64,000 bases of DNA from Pseudomonadota bacterium. Its GTDB lineage: Bacteria; Pseudomonadota; Alphaproteobacteria; Sphingomonadales; Govanellaceae. Positions 25,829-34,436 of the stretch are shown piece after piece. How positions within the stretch are numbered: the first letter of the stretch is position 1; each line of letters starts with the position of its first letter. The stretch covers positions 970,688-1,034,687 of the forward strand of contig QEVO01000001.1 in NCBI GenBank assembly GCA_003577275.1. Reading direction: 5' to 3'. The position numbers and the translations under genes were made by a program. The notes beneath the pieces are model-generated. The model worked only from the letters and a program-made list of their open reading frames with translations, was not told the origin of the DNA and did no database searches.

Positions 25829-26842
25829 ATGGCGCAGATGAGCCTGGTGCAGGCGATCAATTCCGCCCTCGATACCGAACTTGACCACGATCCTAATGTG
25901 TTGGTGTTCGGCGAGGATGTCGGCTATTTCGGCGGCGTCTTTCGCGCCACCGATGGCTTGCAGAAAAAATATGGCTCGGCGCGGGTGTTCGATACGCCCA
26001 TCGCCGAAGGCGGCATCATCGCCGCCGCCATCGGCATGGGCGTTAATGGTTTGCGTCCGGTGGCGGAAATTCAATTCGCCGATTATATTTATCCGGCCTA
26101 CGATCAGATCGTCAGTGAGCTGTCGCGGCTGCGCTATCGCTCAGCCGGGGAGTTTACCGCGCCGGTGACCATCCGCACGCCGTGCGGCGGCGGCATTCGC
26201 GGCGGCCAGACCCACAGCCAAAGCCCGGAGGCGATTTTCGTCCACGTACCCGGCTTGAAAGTGGTGATGCCGTCCAACCCCTATGACGCTAAGGGGCTGT
26301 TGATTTCCGCCATCGAGGACAACGACCCGGTGATCTTTTTCGAGCCCAAACGGCTTTATGGCGGGCCGTTTTTCGGCGACCATCAGGCGACCTCGCAAAG
26401 CTGGCGCGGGCATCCCAAGGGTGAGGTGCCGGACGGTCGTTATACCGTGCCGATCGGCAAGGCGGAGATCGTGCGCCCCGGTAATGCGTTGACCATCTTG
26501 GCCTATGGCACCATGGTGCATGTGGCGTTGGCCGCTGTGGAGCGGCTGGGCGTGGACGCCGAAGTCATCGACCTTAAAACATTGCTGCCTTATGACATGG
26601 ATACCATCGCCTCGTCGGTGACGCGCACCGGGCGCTGCGTGGTGGTGCACGAAGCGCCGCGCACCGGCGGCTTCGGCGCGGAGCTGATCGCTGAAATTCA
26701 GGAAGAATGCTTCTGGTCCTTGGAAGCGCCCATCGTCCGGGTGACGGGTTACGACACGCCTTATCCGCACGCCCACGAGTGGGAATATTTTCCGGGGCAG
26801 GGCCGCATCATCGAGGCCATCAACCGCGTTTTGGGAAACTGA
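25829..26842 (+). CDS. bkdA2: Branched-chain 2-oxoacid dehydrogenase E1 beta, copy 2
   Basis: 337 residues, collinear with copy 1: FGEDVGYFGGVFRATDGL, FDTPIAEGGIIAAAIGMGVNGLRPVAEIQFADY, CGGGIRGGQTHSQSPE, and VTGYDTPYPHAHEWEYFPG near the end. It forms the E1 heterotetramer with the upstream alpha subunit. The gene abuts E2, so subunit stoichiometry is probably tuned by translational coupling. Confidence 0.93.
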   Translation: MAQMSLVQAINSALDTELDHDPNVLVFGEDVGYFGGVFRATDGLQKKYGSARVFDTPIAEGGIIAAAIGMGVNGLRPVAEIQFADYIYPAYDQIVSELSRLRYRSAGEFTAPVTIRTPCGGGIRGGQTHSQSPEAIFVHVPGLKVVMPSNPYDAKGLLISAIEDNDPVIFFEPKRLYGGPFFGDHQATSQSWRGHPKGEVPDGRYTVPIGKAEIVRPGNALTILAYGTMVHVALAAVERLGVDAEVIDLKTLLPYDMDTIASSVTRTGRCVVVHEAPRTGGFGAELIAEIQEECFWSLEAPIVRVTGYDTPYPHAHEWEYFPGQGRIIEAINRVLGN

Positions 26843-26843
26843 C

Positions 26844-28076
26844 ATGGCAACATACGTCTTCAAGCTGCCGGATATCGGCGAAGGGGTGGTGGAAGCGGAA
26901 ATCGCCGCCTGGCATGTGGCGCCCGGCGACACGGTGGCGGAAGACCAGCACCTGGTTGACGTGATGACGGAAAAAGCCACGGTGGAAATCACCTCACCGG
27001 TGGCGGGTGTGGTGCAATCCATCACCGGCAAGGCGGGGGATCGCATTCCCGTCGGTTCCGACTTGATCGTATTCGAAACGGATGTGGCGGCGGTCGAGAA
27101 AAAGCCGGCGATGGCGGAGGCCAAGCCCGCGCCGACGCTCGTTGAGCCTGGGCCTGCGCCCGCGCTTGCAGCAAGACCAGCGCCAAATGCGAAACCAGTT
27201 GCGACCCATCGCGGCCGGCCGCTGGCTTCGCCGGCGGTGCGGCTGCGCGCCTTGGAGAAGGATATTGATCTTAGCAACGTGCCCGGCAGCGGCCCGGCGG
27301 GACGCATTACCCATGCCGATCTTGATGCCTTCATCGCCGGCGGCGGACGGTTGGCGGTCAGCGGCGGTCGGCGGAAGCGCACGACGGTTACGGAAGTGCC
27401 GATCATCGGCCTGCGTCGCAAGATCGCCGAACGCATGCAGCTTGCCAAACGCAACATTCCGCATATTACCTATGTGGAAGAGGTGGACATCACCGCGCTG
27501 GAAGAATTACGGCAGCATCTGAATGCGCAGTACGCCGATCGGCCGAAGCTGACATTGCTGCCCTTTCTTATGCTGGCGCTAGTCAAGGCGCTTCGCCGTG
27601 TGCCGCAAGCCAACGCCCATTATGATGAAGCCGGCGGCAAGCTGTTGCAATATGACGCCGTGCATATCGGCATCGCGACGCAAACCGACGCCGGGCTAAA
27701 AGTGCCGGTGGTCAAGCATGTCGAAGCGCTTGATATCTGGCAGGCGGCGGCGGAATTGGCGCGCCTCGCCGACGCGGCGCGGGACAACAGGGCGAAAGCC
27801 GATGATCTCAGCGGCTCCACCATCACCATTTCCAGCTTGGGCAAATTGGGCGGCATCGTCTCGACGCCCATCGTCAACCTGCCGGAAGTGGCCATTATCG
27901 GCGTCAACAACGCGGTGGACCGCCCGGTGGTGAGAAACGGCCAGATCGTCATCCGCCGGATGATGAATCTATCCTCTTCCTTCGATCACCGCATCATTGA
28001 TGGCGCCGACGCCGCCAATCTGGTGCAGGAGATCAAGGGACTTCTCGAACAACCCGCCGCCATTTTCATCGAGTGA
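26844..28076 (+). CDS. bkdB: Branched-chain 2-oxoacid dehydrogenase E2 (lipoamide acyltransferase)
   Basis: 410 residues. One lipoyl domain (1-76) has the lipoylated Lys44 in DVMTEKATVEI. A Pro/Ala-rich linker (about 85-125) leads to the peripheral-subunit-binding domain (ASPAVRLRALEKDIDLSNV...GRITHADLDAF, about 130-165). The catalytic domain has SLGKLGGIVSTPIVNLPEVAI and the catalytic SSSFDHRIIDGADA with His382 and Asp386. It forms the core of the complex and moves acyl groups from E1 to CoA. It is the only canonical E2 in the window, so it may serve both E1 pairs. Confidence 0.95.
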   Translation: MATYVFKLPDIGEGVVEAEIAAWHVAPGDTVAEDQHLVDVMTEKATVEITSPVAGVVQSITGKAGDRIPVGSDLIVFETDVAAVEKKPAMAEAKPAPTLVEPGPAPALAARPAPNAKPVATHRGRPLASPAVRLRALEKDIDLSNVPGSGPAGRITHADLDAFIAGGGRLAVSGGRRKRTTVTEVPIIGLRRKIAERMQLAKRNIPHITYVEEVDITALEELRQHLNAQYADRPKLTLLPFLMLALVKALRRVPQANAHYDEAGGKLLQYDAVHIGIATQTDAGLKVPVVKHVEALDIWQAAAELARLADAARDNRAKADDLSGSTITISSLGKLGGIVSTPIVNLPEVAIIGVNNAVDRPVVRNGQIVIRRMMNLSSSFDHRIIDGADAANLVQEIKGLLEQPAAIFIE

Positions 28077-28080
28077 AATC

Positions 28081-29493
28081 ATGACCAATATCAGAACATG
28101 CAAGGTCCTCGTCGTCGGGGGCGGTCCCGGCGGCTACGTGGCGGCCATCCGCTCCGGTCAGTTGGGGCTTGATACGGTGATCGTCGAGGCCGATCGGGTC
28201 GGCGGCACCTGTCTCATTCGCGGCTGCATTCCGTCAAAAGCAATAATCCACGCCGCCGGTAAGTATGAAGCCATGCAGGCCCACGTCGGCGCAGGCCATC
28301 TGGGTATTCGCTTGGATAAGCCGCCTATCCTCGAGATGAAGAAATTGGTGGCGTGGAAGAATGAGGTGGTGGCGCGCCTGAACGCTGGCGTCGAGGCGTT
28401 GCTGAAAAAAGCCAAGGTGGAGCGCGTCACCGGCTGGGCGACGTTTCGCGACGGCAAGACCTGCGATGTCAGAACGGCGGATGGTATGCTGACCATCACG
28501 GCGGAGCACGTCATTTTGGCCACCGGATCGCGGGCGGTGGAGTTGCCGTTCCTGCCGTTCGGCGGCAATGTCATTTCCTCAACCGAAGCGCTGGATTTGG
28601 CCGAGACGCCCACTCATCTTGCCGTTATCGGCGCGGGTTACATTGGGTTGGAGCTCGGCATTGCCTACCGCAAGCTGGGGGCCAAGGTGACGTTCGTGGA
28701 GGCGCTCGATCGCCTCCTGCCGCTATATGACAAGGAACTTACTCGGCCCATTGAACAATGGTTGAAGAAGCACGGCGTTGAGGTGCATCTAGAAGCCAAG
28801 GCGCGCGGGCTGGAGGAAAAGAAGGGCAAAACCAATCTTGTTTTTGCTGACAAAAATGGCGCGGAGCATCGTCTGAGCGTCGATAAGGTGCTGGTCACCG
28901 TCGGCCGCCGTCCCAATACCGAAGGCTGGGGCTTGGAAAACATGGCGGTGGATATGAACGGCCCCTTCGTCAAGGTGGACAAGATGTGCCGTACGTCGAT
29001 GAAGAACGTATGGGCGATCGGCGACTTGGTGGGCGAGCCGATGCTGGCGCACAAGGCGTCCGCTCAGGGCGAAATGGTGGCCGAGATCATCGCCGGCCAT
29101 CGCCGCGCCTTTGATCCGGTGGCGATCGCCGCCGTCTGTTTTACCGAGCCTGAGGTGGTGGGCGTCGGTTTGACACCCGACGAGGCGAAGAAAAAAGGCG
29201 TCGAGGTGGTGGTGGGCAAGTTTCCCTTTGCCGCCAGCGGCCGCGCGCTTTCCATGGAAGCAGGCGCGGACGGCGGCTTCGTGCGCGTCACCGCCGACAA
29301 GGAAAGCCAGGTCATTCTCGGCATTCACGCCGTGGGCGCCCATGTGGCGGAGCTCTCTGGCGAATTCGCACTGGCCTTGGAAATGGGGGCGCGGCTCGAT
29401 GATATTGCCGGCACGATCCATGTGCATCCGACGCTGACCGAAGCCTTCGCGGAAGCGTCGCTTGCCGCCTTCGGTCGGGCCATACACATTTAG
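28081..29493 (+). CDS. lpdA: Dihydrolipoyl dehydrogenase (E3)
   Basis: 470 residues from ATG 28081, five bases after the E2 stop. It has the FAD fold VVGGGPGGYVAAI, the redox disulfide GGTCLIRGCIPSK (Cys44, Cys49), NAD fold VIGAGYIGLELG, WAIGDLVGEPMLAHKASAQG, and the C-terminal HVHPTLTEAF with the catalytic His449-Glu454 pair. It reoxidises dihydrolipoamide on E2 with NAD+. It is the last gene of the operon. An in-frame upstream start within bkdB exists but has no homologous sequence. Confidence 0.95.
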   Translation: MTNIRTCKVLVVGGGPGGYVAAIRSGQLGLDTVIVEADRVGGTCLIRGCIPSKAIIHAAGKYEAMQAHVGAGHLGIRLDKPPILEMKKLVAWKNEVVARLNAGVEALLKKAKVERVTGWATFRDGKTCDVRTADGMLTITAEHVILATGSRAVELPFLPFGGNVISSTEALDLAETPTHLAVIGAGYIGLELGIAYRKLGAKVTFVEALDRLLPLYDKELTRPIEQWLKKHGVEVHLEAKARGLEEKKGKTNLVFADKNGAEHRLSVDKVLVTVGRRPNTEGWGLENMAVDMNGPFVKVDKMCRTSMKNVWAIGDLVGEPMLAHKASAQGEMVAEIIAGHRRAFDPVAIAAVCFTEPEVVGVGLTPDEAKKKGVEVVVGKFPFAASGRALSMEAGADGGFVRVTADKESQVILGIHAVGAHVAELSGEFALALEMGARLDDIAGTIHVHPTLTEAFAEASLAAFGRAIHI

Positions 29494-29571
29494 CGCATAT
29501 TTTGGTTGCGGGGGGCTATTCTGATTGTGCTTTAAACACGCTTTATTACGTCGAGGCTTGGCAGCAGCACA

Positions 29572-29609
29572 CCGTTCCCCTACCGTGAGTGGATGCAGTA
29601 AGGGAACGG
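29572..29609 (+). promoter_or_regulatory. Leader hairpin masking the Shine-Dalgarno of the PAP2 gene
   Basis: CCGTTCCCCTAC (29572-29583) pairs with GTAAGGGAACGG (29598-29609) in 11 of 12 positions around a 14-nt loop. The ribosome-binding AAGGGA (29600-29605) lies inside the right arm, and the ATG follows 3 nt after the stem. Opening of the stem would be needed for translation. Confidence 0.55.
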
Positions 29610-29612
29610 CGT

Positions 29613-30083
29613 ATGAGGTGGCGGCGGGTATTCCTGGTTCTGGCGTTGGTGTTGTTCAGCGCTAAGGCGCATGCCGGTGGGGCTTTTGAGACCTATGGCG
29701 ATGTCGCGGCAATCGCAATTCCCGCCATCGCCGGCGCGGTTGCCATCTATCGCAACGATGGCGAGGGCCTGGCGCGGCTGACGACTGCTTATGCCGTCTC
29801 CGTTGCGGTGACCGATGGCTTGAAACGGGTCGTGCGCCGGCTGCGGCCGGACGGCAGCAATGACCTGTCCTTTCCGTCGGGCCACGCCACCCGGGCCTTT
29901 GCCGGGGCGTCCTATCTCCACTGCCGTTATGGCTTTACCCGCGCGATCCCGGCTTATATTGCCGCCGTTGCGGTGGCCGCCAGCCGGGTCGATGCGGATA
30001 AGCACCATTGGAGCGACGTCATCGCCGCCGCCCTTCTCGCCCACGCCATCGCCTGCGCCGTTACCGAGCCGCTAGCGGCCTGA
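29613..30083 (+). CDS. PAP2-family phosphatase, secreted or membrane-bound
   Basis: 156 residues with an N-terminal hydrophobic signal (VFLVLALVLFSAKAHA). The three acid-phosphatase motifs are complete: KRVVRRLRP (K-x6-RP), SFPSGHAT, and SRVDADKHHWSD (SR-x5-H-x3-D). PAP2 enzymes dephosphorylate lipid phosphates such as undecaprenyl pyrophosphate or phosphatidic acid on the periplasmic side. ATG 29613 with AAGGGA upstream is preferred to an in-frame GTG at 29589, which would fall inside the leader hairpin. It is monocistronic between lpdA and a stress protein; no partner indicates a specific substrate. Confidence 0.85.
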   Translation: MRWRRVFLVLALVLFSAKAHAGGAFETYGDVAAIAIPAIAGAVAIYRNDGEGLARLTTAYAVSVAVTDGLKRVVRRLRPDGSNDLSFPSGHATRAFAGASYLHCRYGFTRAIPAYIAAVAVAASRVDADKHHWSDVIAAALLAHAIACAVTEPLAA

Positions 30084-30202
30084 ATCCGAAGCTTGCCTCA
30101 TAGGGCAGCCCGTACCTTCGCGTAAGGGCTTGATTTCGATCATGACGGATGCGCCGCAACCGACTAGAATGGCTGGGCAGCACCAACGAGGAAGGAGCGC
30201 CC

Positions 30203-31069
30203 ATGTCATTTCGTACAATCCTCGCGCCGATGGCCTATGAGCGGTCGGCCAAGATCGCCCTGGAAGGGGCGGTGATCCTTGCCCGGATGTTCAATGCCCA
30301 CATCAGCGCCGTTCATGTACGCTTCGATACCACCGGCATCATGCCCTATGTGATCGGCCCGACGCCGGCGGAGCTCTTGGTGCAAATATCTGAAAATGCT
30401 GAGAAAGTTGCCAAGGAGCGGGCGCTGGCGGTGCGCGCCGTGTTCGATGCCGTGGTCAAGTCTGCAGGGATCAAGGTGGTGGATCACGCGGCGCGGGGGG
30501 CGACGCCCTCGGCGGCGTGGCGTGAGTCCTTGGGCAGCTTCGACTATCGCTATGGCGTCGAAGGGCGGGTGCATGACCTGGCCGTGGCCCCGCGACCCGA
30601 GGCCAACGATCTGGAAAACCGCATCGACGTGCTGGAGGGCCTGTTGTTCAACTCCGGCCGGCCGGTGCTGATGCTGCCCCCTGTCATGCCCAAGGCCATC
30701 GGCAGCACGGTGGCGATCGCCTGGAACGGCGGCGTCGAGGCGACGCGGGCGGTGGCCGCCGCCTTGCCGTTCCTGGAGCAGGCCAAACGGGTGATGGTGC
30801 TGACCGTCGATGGCGAGGAGCTGGATGGGCCGTCGGCCAAGGATCTGGTGGATAGCCTGGCATGGCATGGCATCAGCGCTGATACGGTGCAGACTCGCGA
30901 GGAGGGGCTGTCGGACGGCAAAACCATCCTGAAAGCGGCGGAAAGCTTGAGCGCCGATCTTCTGGTCATGGGCGCCTATTCCCACAGTCGCCTGCGCGAG
31001 CTCATTCTCGGCGGCGTCACCCAGGACGTGGTCGAGGCGGCCGTCATACCGGTGCTGATGACGCATTAA
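30203..31069 (+). CDS. Universal stress protein, tandem-domain
   Basis: 288 residues made of two Usp-like halves. The first half (FRTILAPMAYERSAKIALEGAVILA) is diverged. The second (TVAIAWNGGVEATRAVAAALPFL) ends with the nucleotide-binding GAYSHSRLRELILGGVTQDVV, which fits the G-x2-G-x9-G(S/T) pattern loosely. The ATG at 30203 follows a strong GAGGAAGGAG. Usp proteins are cytoplasmic and respond to starvation, oxidative or metal stress. A CCTCAC/GTGAGG hairpin at 31080-31097 follows the stop but lacks a T-run. Confidence 0.85.
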   Translation: MSFRTILAPMAYERSAKIALEGAVILARMFNAHISAVHVRFDTTGIMPYVIGPTPAELLVQISENAEKVAKERALAVRAVFDAVVKSAGIKVVDHAARGATPSAAWRESLGSFDYRYGVEGRVHDLAVAPRPEANDLENRIDVLEGLLFNSGRPVLMLPPVMPKAIGSTVAIAWNGGVEATRAVAAALPFLEQAKRVMVLTVDGEELDGPSAKDLVDSLAWHGISADTVQTREEGLSDGKTILKAAESLSADLLVMGAYSHSRLRELILGGVTQDVVEAAVIPVLMTH

Positions 31070-31234
31070 AATAGAAACCTCACGGCACGGTGAGGAGGCG
31101 GTGAGCAGGCTCCAAAGCGTCGTGGCGGGTAATCTATAGGATAATTGCGGCCTTATGGCTCTATCCCTCGCTTGAAAACTTCACGCGAGGTCGTGATGTA
31201 TTGTGATTCGAGGCGTCGCCGATCCCTCGTTATT

Positions 31235-31284
31235 CTCTCCATTGTCGCGGCCCAAGGGGGGCCGTTCCTTGCACAAATGGAGAG
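31235..31284 (+). promoter_or_regulatory. Nested leader hairpin hiding the bufferin gene's Shine-Dalgarno
   Basis: CTCTCCATTGT (31235-31245) pairs with ACAAATGGAGAG (31273-31284) with a single bulged A. Inside it, CGGCCC (31248-31253) pairs with GGGCCG (31259-31264). GGAGAG, the ribosome-binding site 6 nt before ATG 31291, is wholly within the outer stem. This geometry would keep the mRNA silent until the structure opens by metal, temperature, protein or upstream translation. The effector is unknown. Confidence 0.6.
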
Positions 31285-31290
31285 ATGAAC

Positions 31291-31566
31291 ATGAGCAATC
31301 GTATGGTTGTAAGATCGGGGTTGATTGCAACTTCCGCCTTGATGGCGGCCTTAAGTATGGCATCAGCAGCGCAGGCCGGCGCTGATAAGGATATGGAAAA
31401 ATGTTATGGCATCGCCAAGGCCGGCAAGAATGACTGCGCCTCCACGGGCTTTAATTCTTGCGCCGGCACCGCCAAGGCTGATGGCGATAAGGGAGCCTGG
31501 ATTCTAGTACCCAAAGGCACCTGCGATAAACTCGTCAACGGCAGCACCACCGCGCCACAGGCTTAA
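31291..31566 (+). CDS. bufA: Bufferin-family RiPP precursor (DUF2282)
   Basis: 91 residues from ATG 31291, selected because GGAGAG is 6 nt upstream (ATG 31285 touches it). A long signal peptide ([20 protein letters not shown]) precedes a Cys-containing core with [19 protein letters not shown] and VPKGTCDKL; Cys positions are 38, 49, 57 and 78. This pattern is the DUF2282 bufferin precursor, a periplasmic copper-sequestering peptide whose cysteines are modified by an MNIO enzyme. The modifying enzyme, its partner and a DoxX protein follow directly, matching the known bufA-B-C-D order. Two other copper-linked genes lie about 10 kb downstream. Confidence 0.9.
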   Translation: MSNRMVVRSGLIATSALMAALSMASAAQAGADKDMEKCYGIAKAGKNDCASTGFNSCAGTAKADGDKGAWILVPKGTCDKLVNGSTTAPQA

Positions 31567-31579
31567 GGAACATAACGTC

Positions 31580-32446
31580 ATGGGGAGCCCGGATGCACCA
31601 TTCCCGCCGATATTGCCACCCGTGGCCGGCATTGGTCTGCGCGCTCCCCATGTTCTTGAAATAATCGAACATCGTCCCGCCATCGGCTGGCTTGAGGCGC
31701 ATCCGGAGAATTACATGGGGGATGGCGGACCGCCGCATGTTCAATTGAATGCAATTCGTCAAGAGTATGATCTGTCTTTTCACGCCGTCGGCTTGTCATT
31801 GGGCAGCGCAGAGGGCATTGATGCGAGGCATGTGCGGCGGCTGCGGGATTTGGCGCACCGCTATGAACCGACGCTGGTATCCGATCATTTGTCATGGAGC
31901 GTTGCTGGCGGCGTTTATCTAAACGATCTTTTGCCGTTGCCGCTGACGGAAGAGGCGCTCAACATTGTCTGCGCCAATGTTGACGCGGTGCAAAGCGCGT
32001 TAGGGCGGCGCATTCTGGTGGAGAATCCCAGCACCTACATTGCCTTTCAGCATTCGCCGATCCCGGAGCCCGAATTCTTATCCGAACTTAGCCAGCGCAC
32101 CGGCTGCGGCCTCCTCCTGGACGTCAATAATATCTATGTCAGCGCCATGAATTTGGGGTTCGATCCTCGCCATTACCTGATGGCGGTGCCCGGTGAGCGG
32201 GTGGAGGAGATTCACCTCGCTGGTCATGCGTTGTCTCGGCGCGACGGACGAGAGGTGCGTATCGACGATCATGGCTCTCCGGTCTGCGATGCCGTGTGGC
32301 GGCTTTACGCCGAAGCGCTATGGCGCTTCGGCCCGCGCCCGACGTTGGTCGAGTGGGATACTGATGTGCCGCCGCTGGCGACTCTTCTGGCCGAAGCCGA
32401 AATGGCCGACCGTTATCTCCAGACCTGTCGGGAAGAGACATCATGA
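31580..32446 (+). CDS. bufB: MNIO (DUF692) enzyme, bufferin maturase
   Basis: 288 residues of the multinuclear non-heme iron oxidative enzyme family, a TIM-barrel. Metal-ligand-rich segments typical of the family are visible: WLEAHPENYM, LSFHAVGLSLGS, VSDHLSW, LVENPSTYI, LLLDVNNIYVSA, EIHLAGHA, DDHGSPV and VEWDTDVP. Members oxidise cysteines of RiPP precursors, to thiooxazoles in bufferins. It starts 13 bp after the precursor stop and overlaps bufC by 4 nt (ATGA), so translation is coupled. The precursor upstream is the expected substrate. Confidence 0.92.
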   Translation: MGSPDAPFPPILPPVAGIGLRAPHVLEIIEHRPAIGWLEAHPENYMGDGGPPHVQLNAIRQEYDLSFHAVGLSLGSAEGIDARHVRRLRDLAHRYEPTLVSDHLSWSVAGGVYLNDLLPLPLTEEALNIVCANVDAVQSALGRRILVENPSTYIAFQHSPIPEPEFLSELSQRTGCGLLLDVNNIYVSAMNLGFDPRHYLMAVPGERVEEIHLAGHALSRRDGREVRIDDHGSPVCDAVWRLYAEALWRFGPRPTLVEWDTDVPPLATLLAEAEMADRYLQTCREETS

Positions 32447-33231
32447 TGGCGCTGTACGGCTTGCAAGAGCAGTTCGCCCGCGCCGTGCTGGCGGCATCGC
32501 CGCAGGCTTGTCCCTGGCTTACCCCGGCCAGCGAGCCCTTTTTCGATATTCACCGCAACAATACCCGGGTGCTGTTGCGCGAGGCGTTGGGCGGCGTCTT
32601 TCCCGTGGCCAGAATGCTGGTGGGTGACGATTTTTTTGCCCACACCGCGCGAATGTTCATCACCCAAATGCCGCCTCGCTCGCCGGTGCTGCTCGATTAT
32701 GGGCGAGACTTTCCGGATTTTCTCGACGCCCTGCCGGCGTCCGCCGGCATTTCCTATCTTGGCGATGTGGCGCGGCTCGAATGGGCGGTGCATCGCGCCT
32801 ATCATGCTGCCAACGCCGAGCCCCTGGAGGCGGCAGGGCTGGCGGCTGCTTTGCCTTCACCTCCGGCCGATCTGGTCTTCACGACTCATCCGAGCTTGAT
32901 GCTGGTGCGTTCGCCTTTCGCCGTCGACCAGATTTGGCGCATCCACCAGGAAGGCGGCCCGGCTACAGAGGTCAGAATTGAAGATCGAGCGGCTTATCTT
33001 GTCGTGGTACGGCCGCGCCGGACGGTGGAGGTTCTATCTTTTGATGCCGCCGGCTTTGTGGTGGTCGAGGCTCTGGTAAGGGGCGAGCCCTTGGGTCAAG
33101 CGCTTGATGCCGGATTATCGGCGTCACCGGCCCTCGCCATCGAGCGGCTGCTGGCCAACCTGCTGACAGCCGGTCTCTTTACGTCCGCTGCCCCGGTGGG
33201 GGTGGCAGAACAGGCAGATTCCCATGATTAA
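32443..33231 (+). CDS. bufC: DUF2063/HvfC-BufC-type partner of the MNIO enzyme
   Basis: 262 residues. The N-terminal DUF2063 domain (LQEQFARAVLAASP...FDIHRNNTRVLLREALGGVFPVARMLVGDDFF, about 1-95) is followed by a C-terminal domain (HPSLMLVRSPFAVDQIWRIHQ, VVVRPRRTVEVLSFD). These proteins bind the RiPP precursor and deliver it to the MNIO. Start and stop overlap bufB and the DoxX gene (4 and 8 nt), which fixes the operon. Older annotations call the domain DNA-binding; nothing in the sequence supports that. Confidence 0.88.
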   Translation: MMALYGLQEQFARAVLAASPQACPWLTPASEPFFDIHRNNTRVLLREALGGVFPVARMLVGDDFFAHTARMFITQMPPRSPVLLDYGRDFPDFLDALPASAGISYLGDVARLEWAVHRAYHAANAEPLEAAGLAAALPSPPADLVFTTHPSLMLVRSPFAVDQIWRIHQEGGPATEVRIEDRAAYLVVVRPRRTVEVLSFDAAGFVVVEALVRGEPLGQALDAGLSASPALAIERLLANLLTAGLFTSAAPVGVAEQADSHD

Positions 33232-33760
33232 TCAGATAAAATCTCTTTATGACAAAGGTGTTGCCGCTGCCGAAAGGGTACCCTATGGGCTGACGGCGCT
33301 GTTGGTGCGGATTGGTGTTTTTGGCGTTTTCTGGGCTTCGGCAATGACCAAGATTATTTTCGACAAGTCTCCCGCCGACCATCTCCTGGCGCAAATCCCG
33401 GCTGTCCTGTCGTTTGGGTGGAGTATCAGCGCGAACGCTTTCTACCTTTTTGAGCATGAGTATCAAGTGCCGCTATTGCCGCCGATCCTGGCCGCCTATC
33501 TTGCCACTGCCGCCGAGCTAACCTTTTCTCTATCCGTCCTCCTGGGCCTTTTTACCCGTCTGTCAGCCTTGGTTCTCTTGGGGATGACCCTTGTCATCCA
33601 GATCTTTGTCTACCCTGAGTTATGGCTCGTTCACGCCTTGTGGATGGGCGCGCTATTGCTCCTGGTCTCCCGGGGCGGAGGAGGGTTGGCGATCGATCGG
33701 CTCCTGCAACGGTTTTTTTATAAGGTTCGGCGCAGGCAAATGCCCGGCTTAGGCGTATAA
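33224..33760 (+). CDS. bufD: DoxX-family membrane protein of the bufferin operon
   Basis: 178 residues with about four hydrophobic helices (TALLVRIGVFGVFWASAMTK, LAAYLATAAELTFSLSVLLG, LSALVLLGMTLVIQIFVY, LVHALWMGALLLLVS). GLFTRLSALVLLGM is a typical DoxX segment. DoxX is a usual last member of DUF2282-DUF692-DUF2063 operons. Its role is unclear; electron transfer or respiratory coupling to the maturase has been suggested for the family. It overlaps bufC by 8 nt. Confidence 0.85.
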   Translation: MINQIKSLYDKGVAAAERVPYGLTALLVRIGVFGVFWASAMTKIIFDKSPADHLLAQIPAVLSFGWSISANAFYLFEHEYQVPLLPPILAAYLATAAELTFSLSVLLGLFTRLSALVLLGMTLVIQIFVYPELWLVHALWMGALLLLVSRGGGGLAIDRLLQRFFYKVRRRQMPGLGV

Positions 33761-33820
33761 TGTCCGATAGGAGCGGCGTTGCCGCTATCGGGAGAGGGCC
33801 TTGAACCTTAGGAGGTAACT

Positions 33821-34306
33821 ATGACCTTTCGATACATACTTCTGGCCTCGGCCGTCAGCCTTCTTGCCTTGCCGGCGGCGGCGTTCCAGCCGGGCGGCAA
33901 AATGTCCGGCAAGCACGGCATGGGCGCGATGATGATGCAGGCGGTCGACGCCAACAAGGACGGCGTGATCGACAAAAGCGAGTTTACCGCCCATCACGGC
34001 TCGAAATTTTCCGATGCCGACGCCAATAAGGATGGCGTCGTCAGCAAAGAAGAAATGATCAAGCATTGGGACAGCGAGCGGGAGCGCCACCGCAGAATGA
34101 TGCAGGATCAGGCCTTTTCACGTTTTGACGGCAATGGCGACGGCAAGATTTCCCAGGAGGAATTTTCCGCTGCCGGCGATAAGGCGTTCATGATGATGGA
34201 CCGCAACAAGGACGGCAAGCTGTCGTCCGACGACCGCCGCATGAAGAGCGGCTATGGCCCCGGCTCCGGCATGATGCCTCCCCCCGACATGCCTGACGAC
34301 GAATAA
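33821..34306 (+). CDS. Secreted four-EF-hand calcium-binding protein
   Basis: 161 residues with a signal peptide (LLASAVSLLALPAAAFQPGG) and four canonical 12-residue EF-hand loops starting DANKDGVID, DANKDGVVS, DGNGDGKIS and DRNKDGKLS. The N-terminal mature region is Met/Gly/His-rich (GKMSGKHGMGAMMM), and a Met/Pro-rich tail ends the protein (MMPPPDMPDDE). It is probably periplasmic. AGGAGG precedes the ATG. It lies 60 bp after the bufferin operon and ends at a strong terminator, so it could be transcribed with it; its Met-rich ends might bind copper, which is inference. Confidence 0.88.
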   Translation: MTFRYILLASAVSLLALPAAAFQPGGKMSGKHGMGAMMMQAVDANKDGVIDKSEFTAHHGSKFSDADANKDGVVSKEEMIKHWDSERERHRRMMQDQAFSRFDGNGDGKISQEEFSAAGDKAFMMMDRNKDGKLSSDDRRMKSGYGPGSGMMPPPDMPDDE

Positions 34307-34328
34307 CCCCCTCCTCGTCAGGACAAAA

Positions 34329-34357
34329 GGCGGCCGGCCCCACCGGCCGCCTTTTTA
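34329..34357 (+). terminator. Strong rho-independent terminator after the EF-hand gene
   Basis: GGCGGCCGG (34329-34337) and CCGGCCGCC (34343-34351) form a perfect 9-bp GC stem with a CCCCA loop, followed by TTTTTATT. It closes the bufferin/EF-hand transcription unit before dapA. Confidence 0.92.
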
Positions 34358-34436
34358 TTGATGGTCAATGACTTGCCCGAGCGGCCTTGAAACCGTATGT
34401 TCGCCCTGATCTTTTCGTCAATTTCAGGAGCGACCG

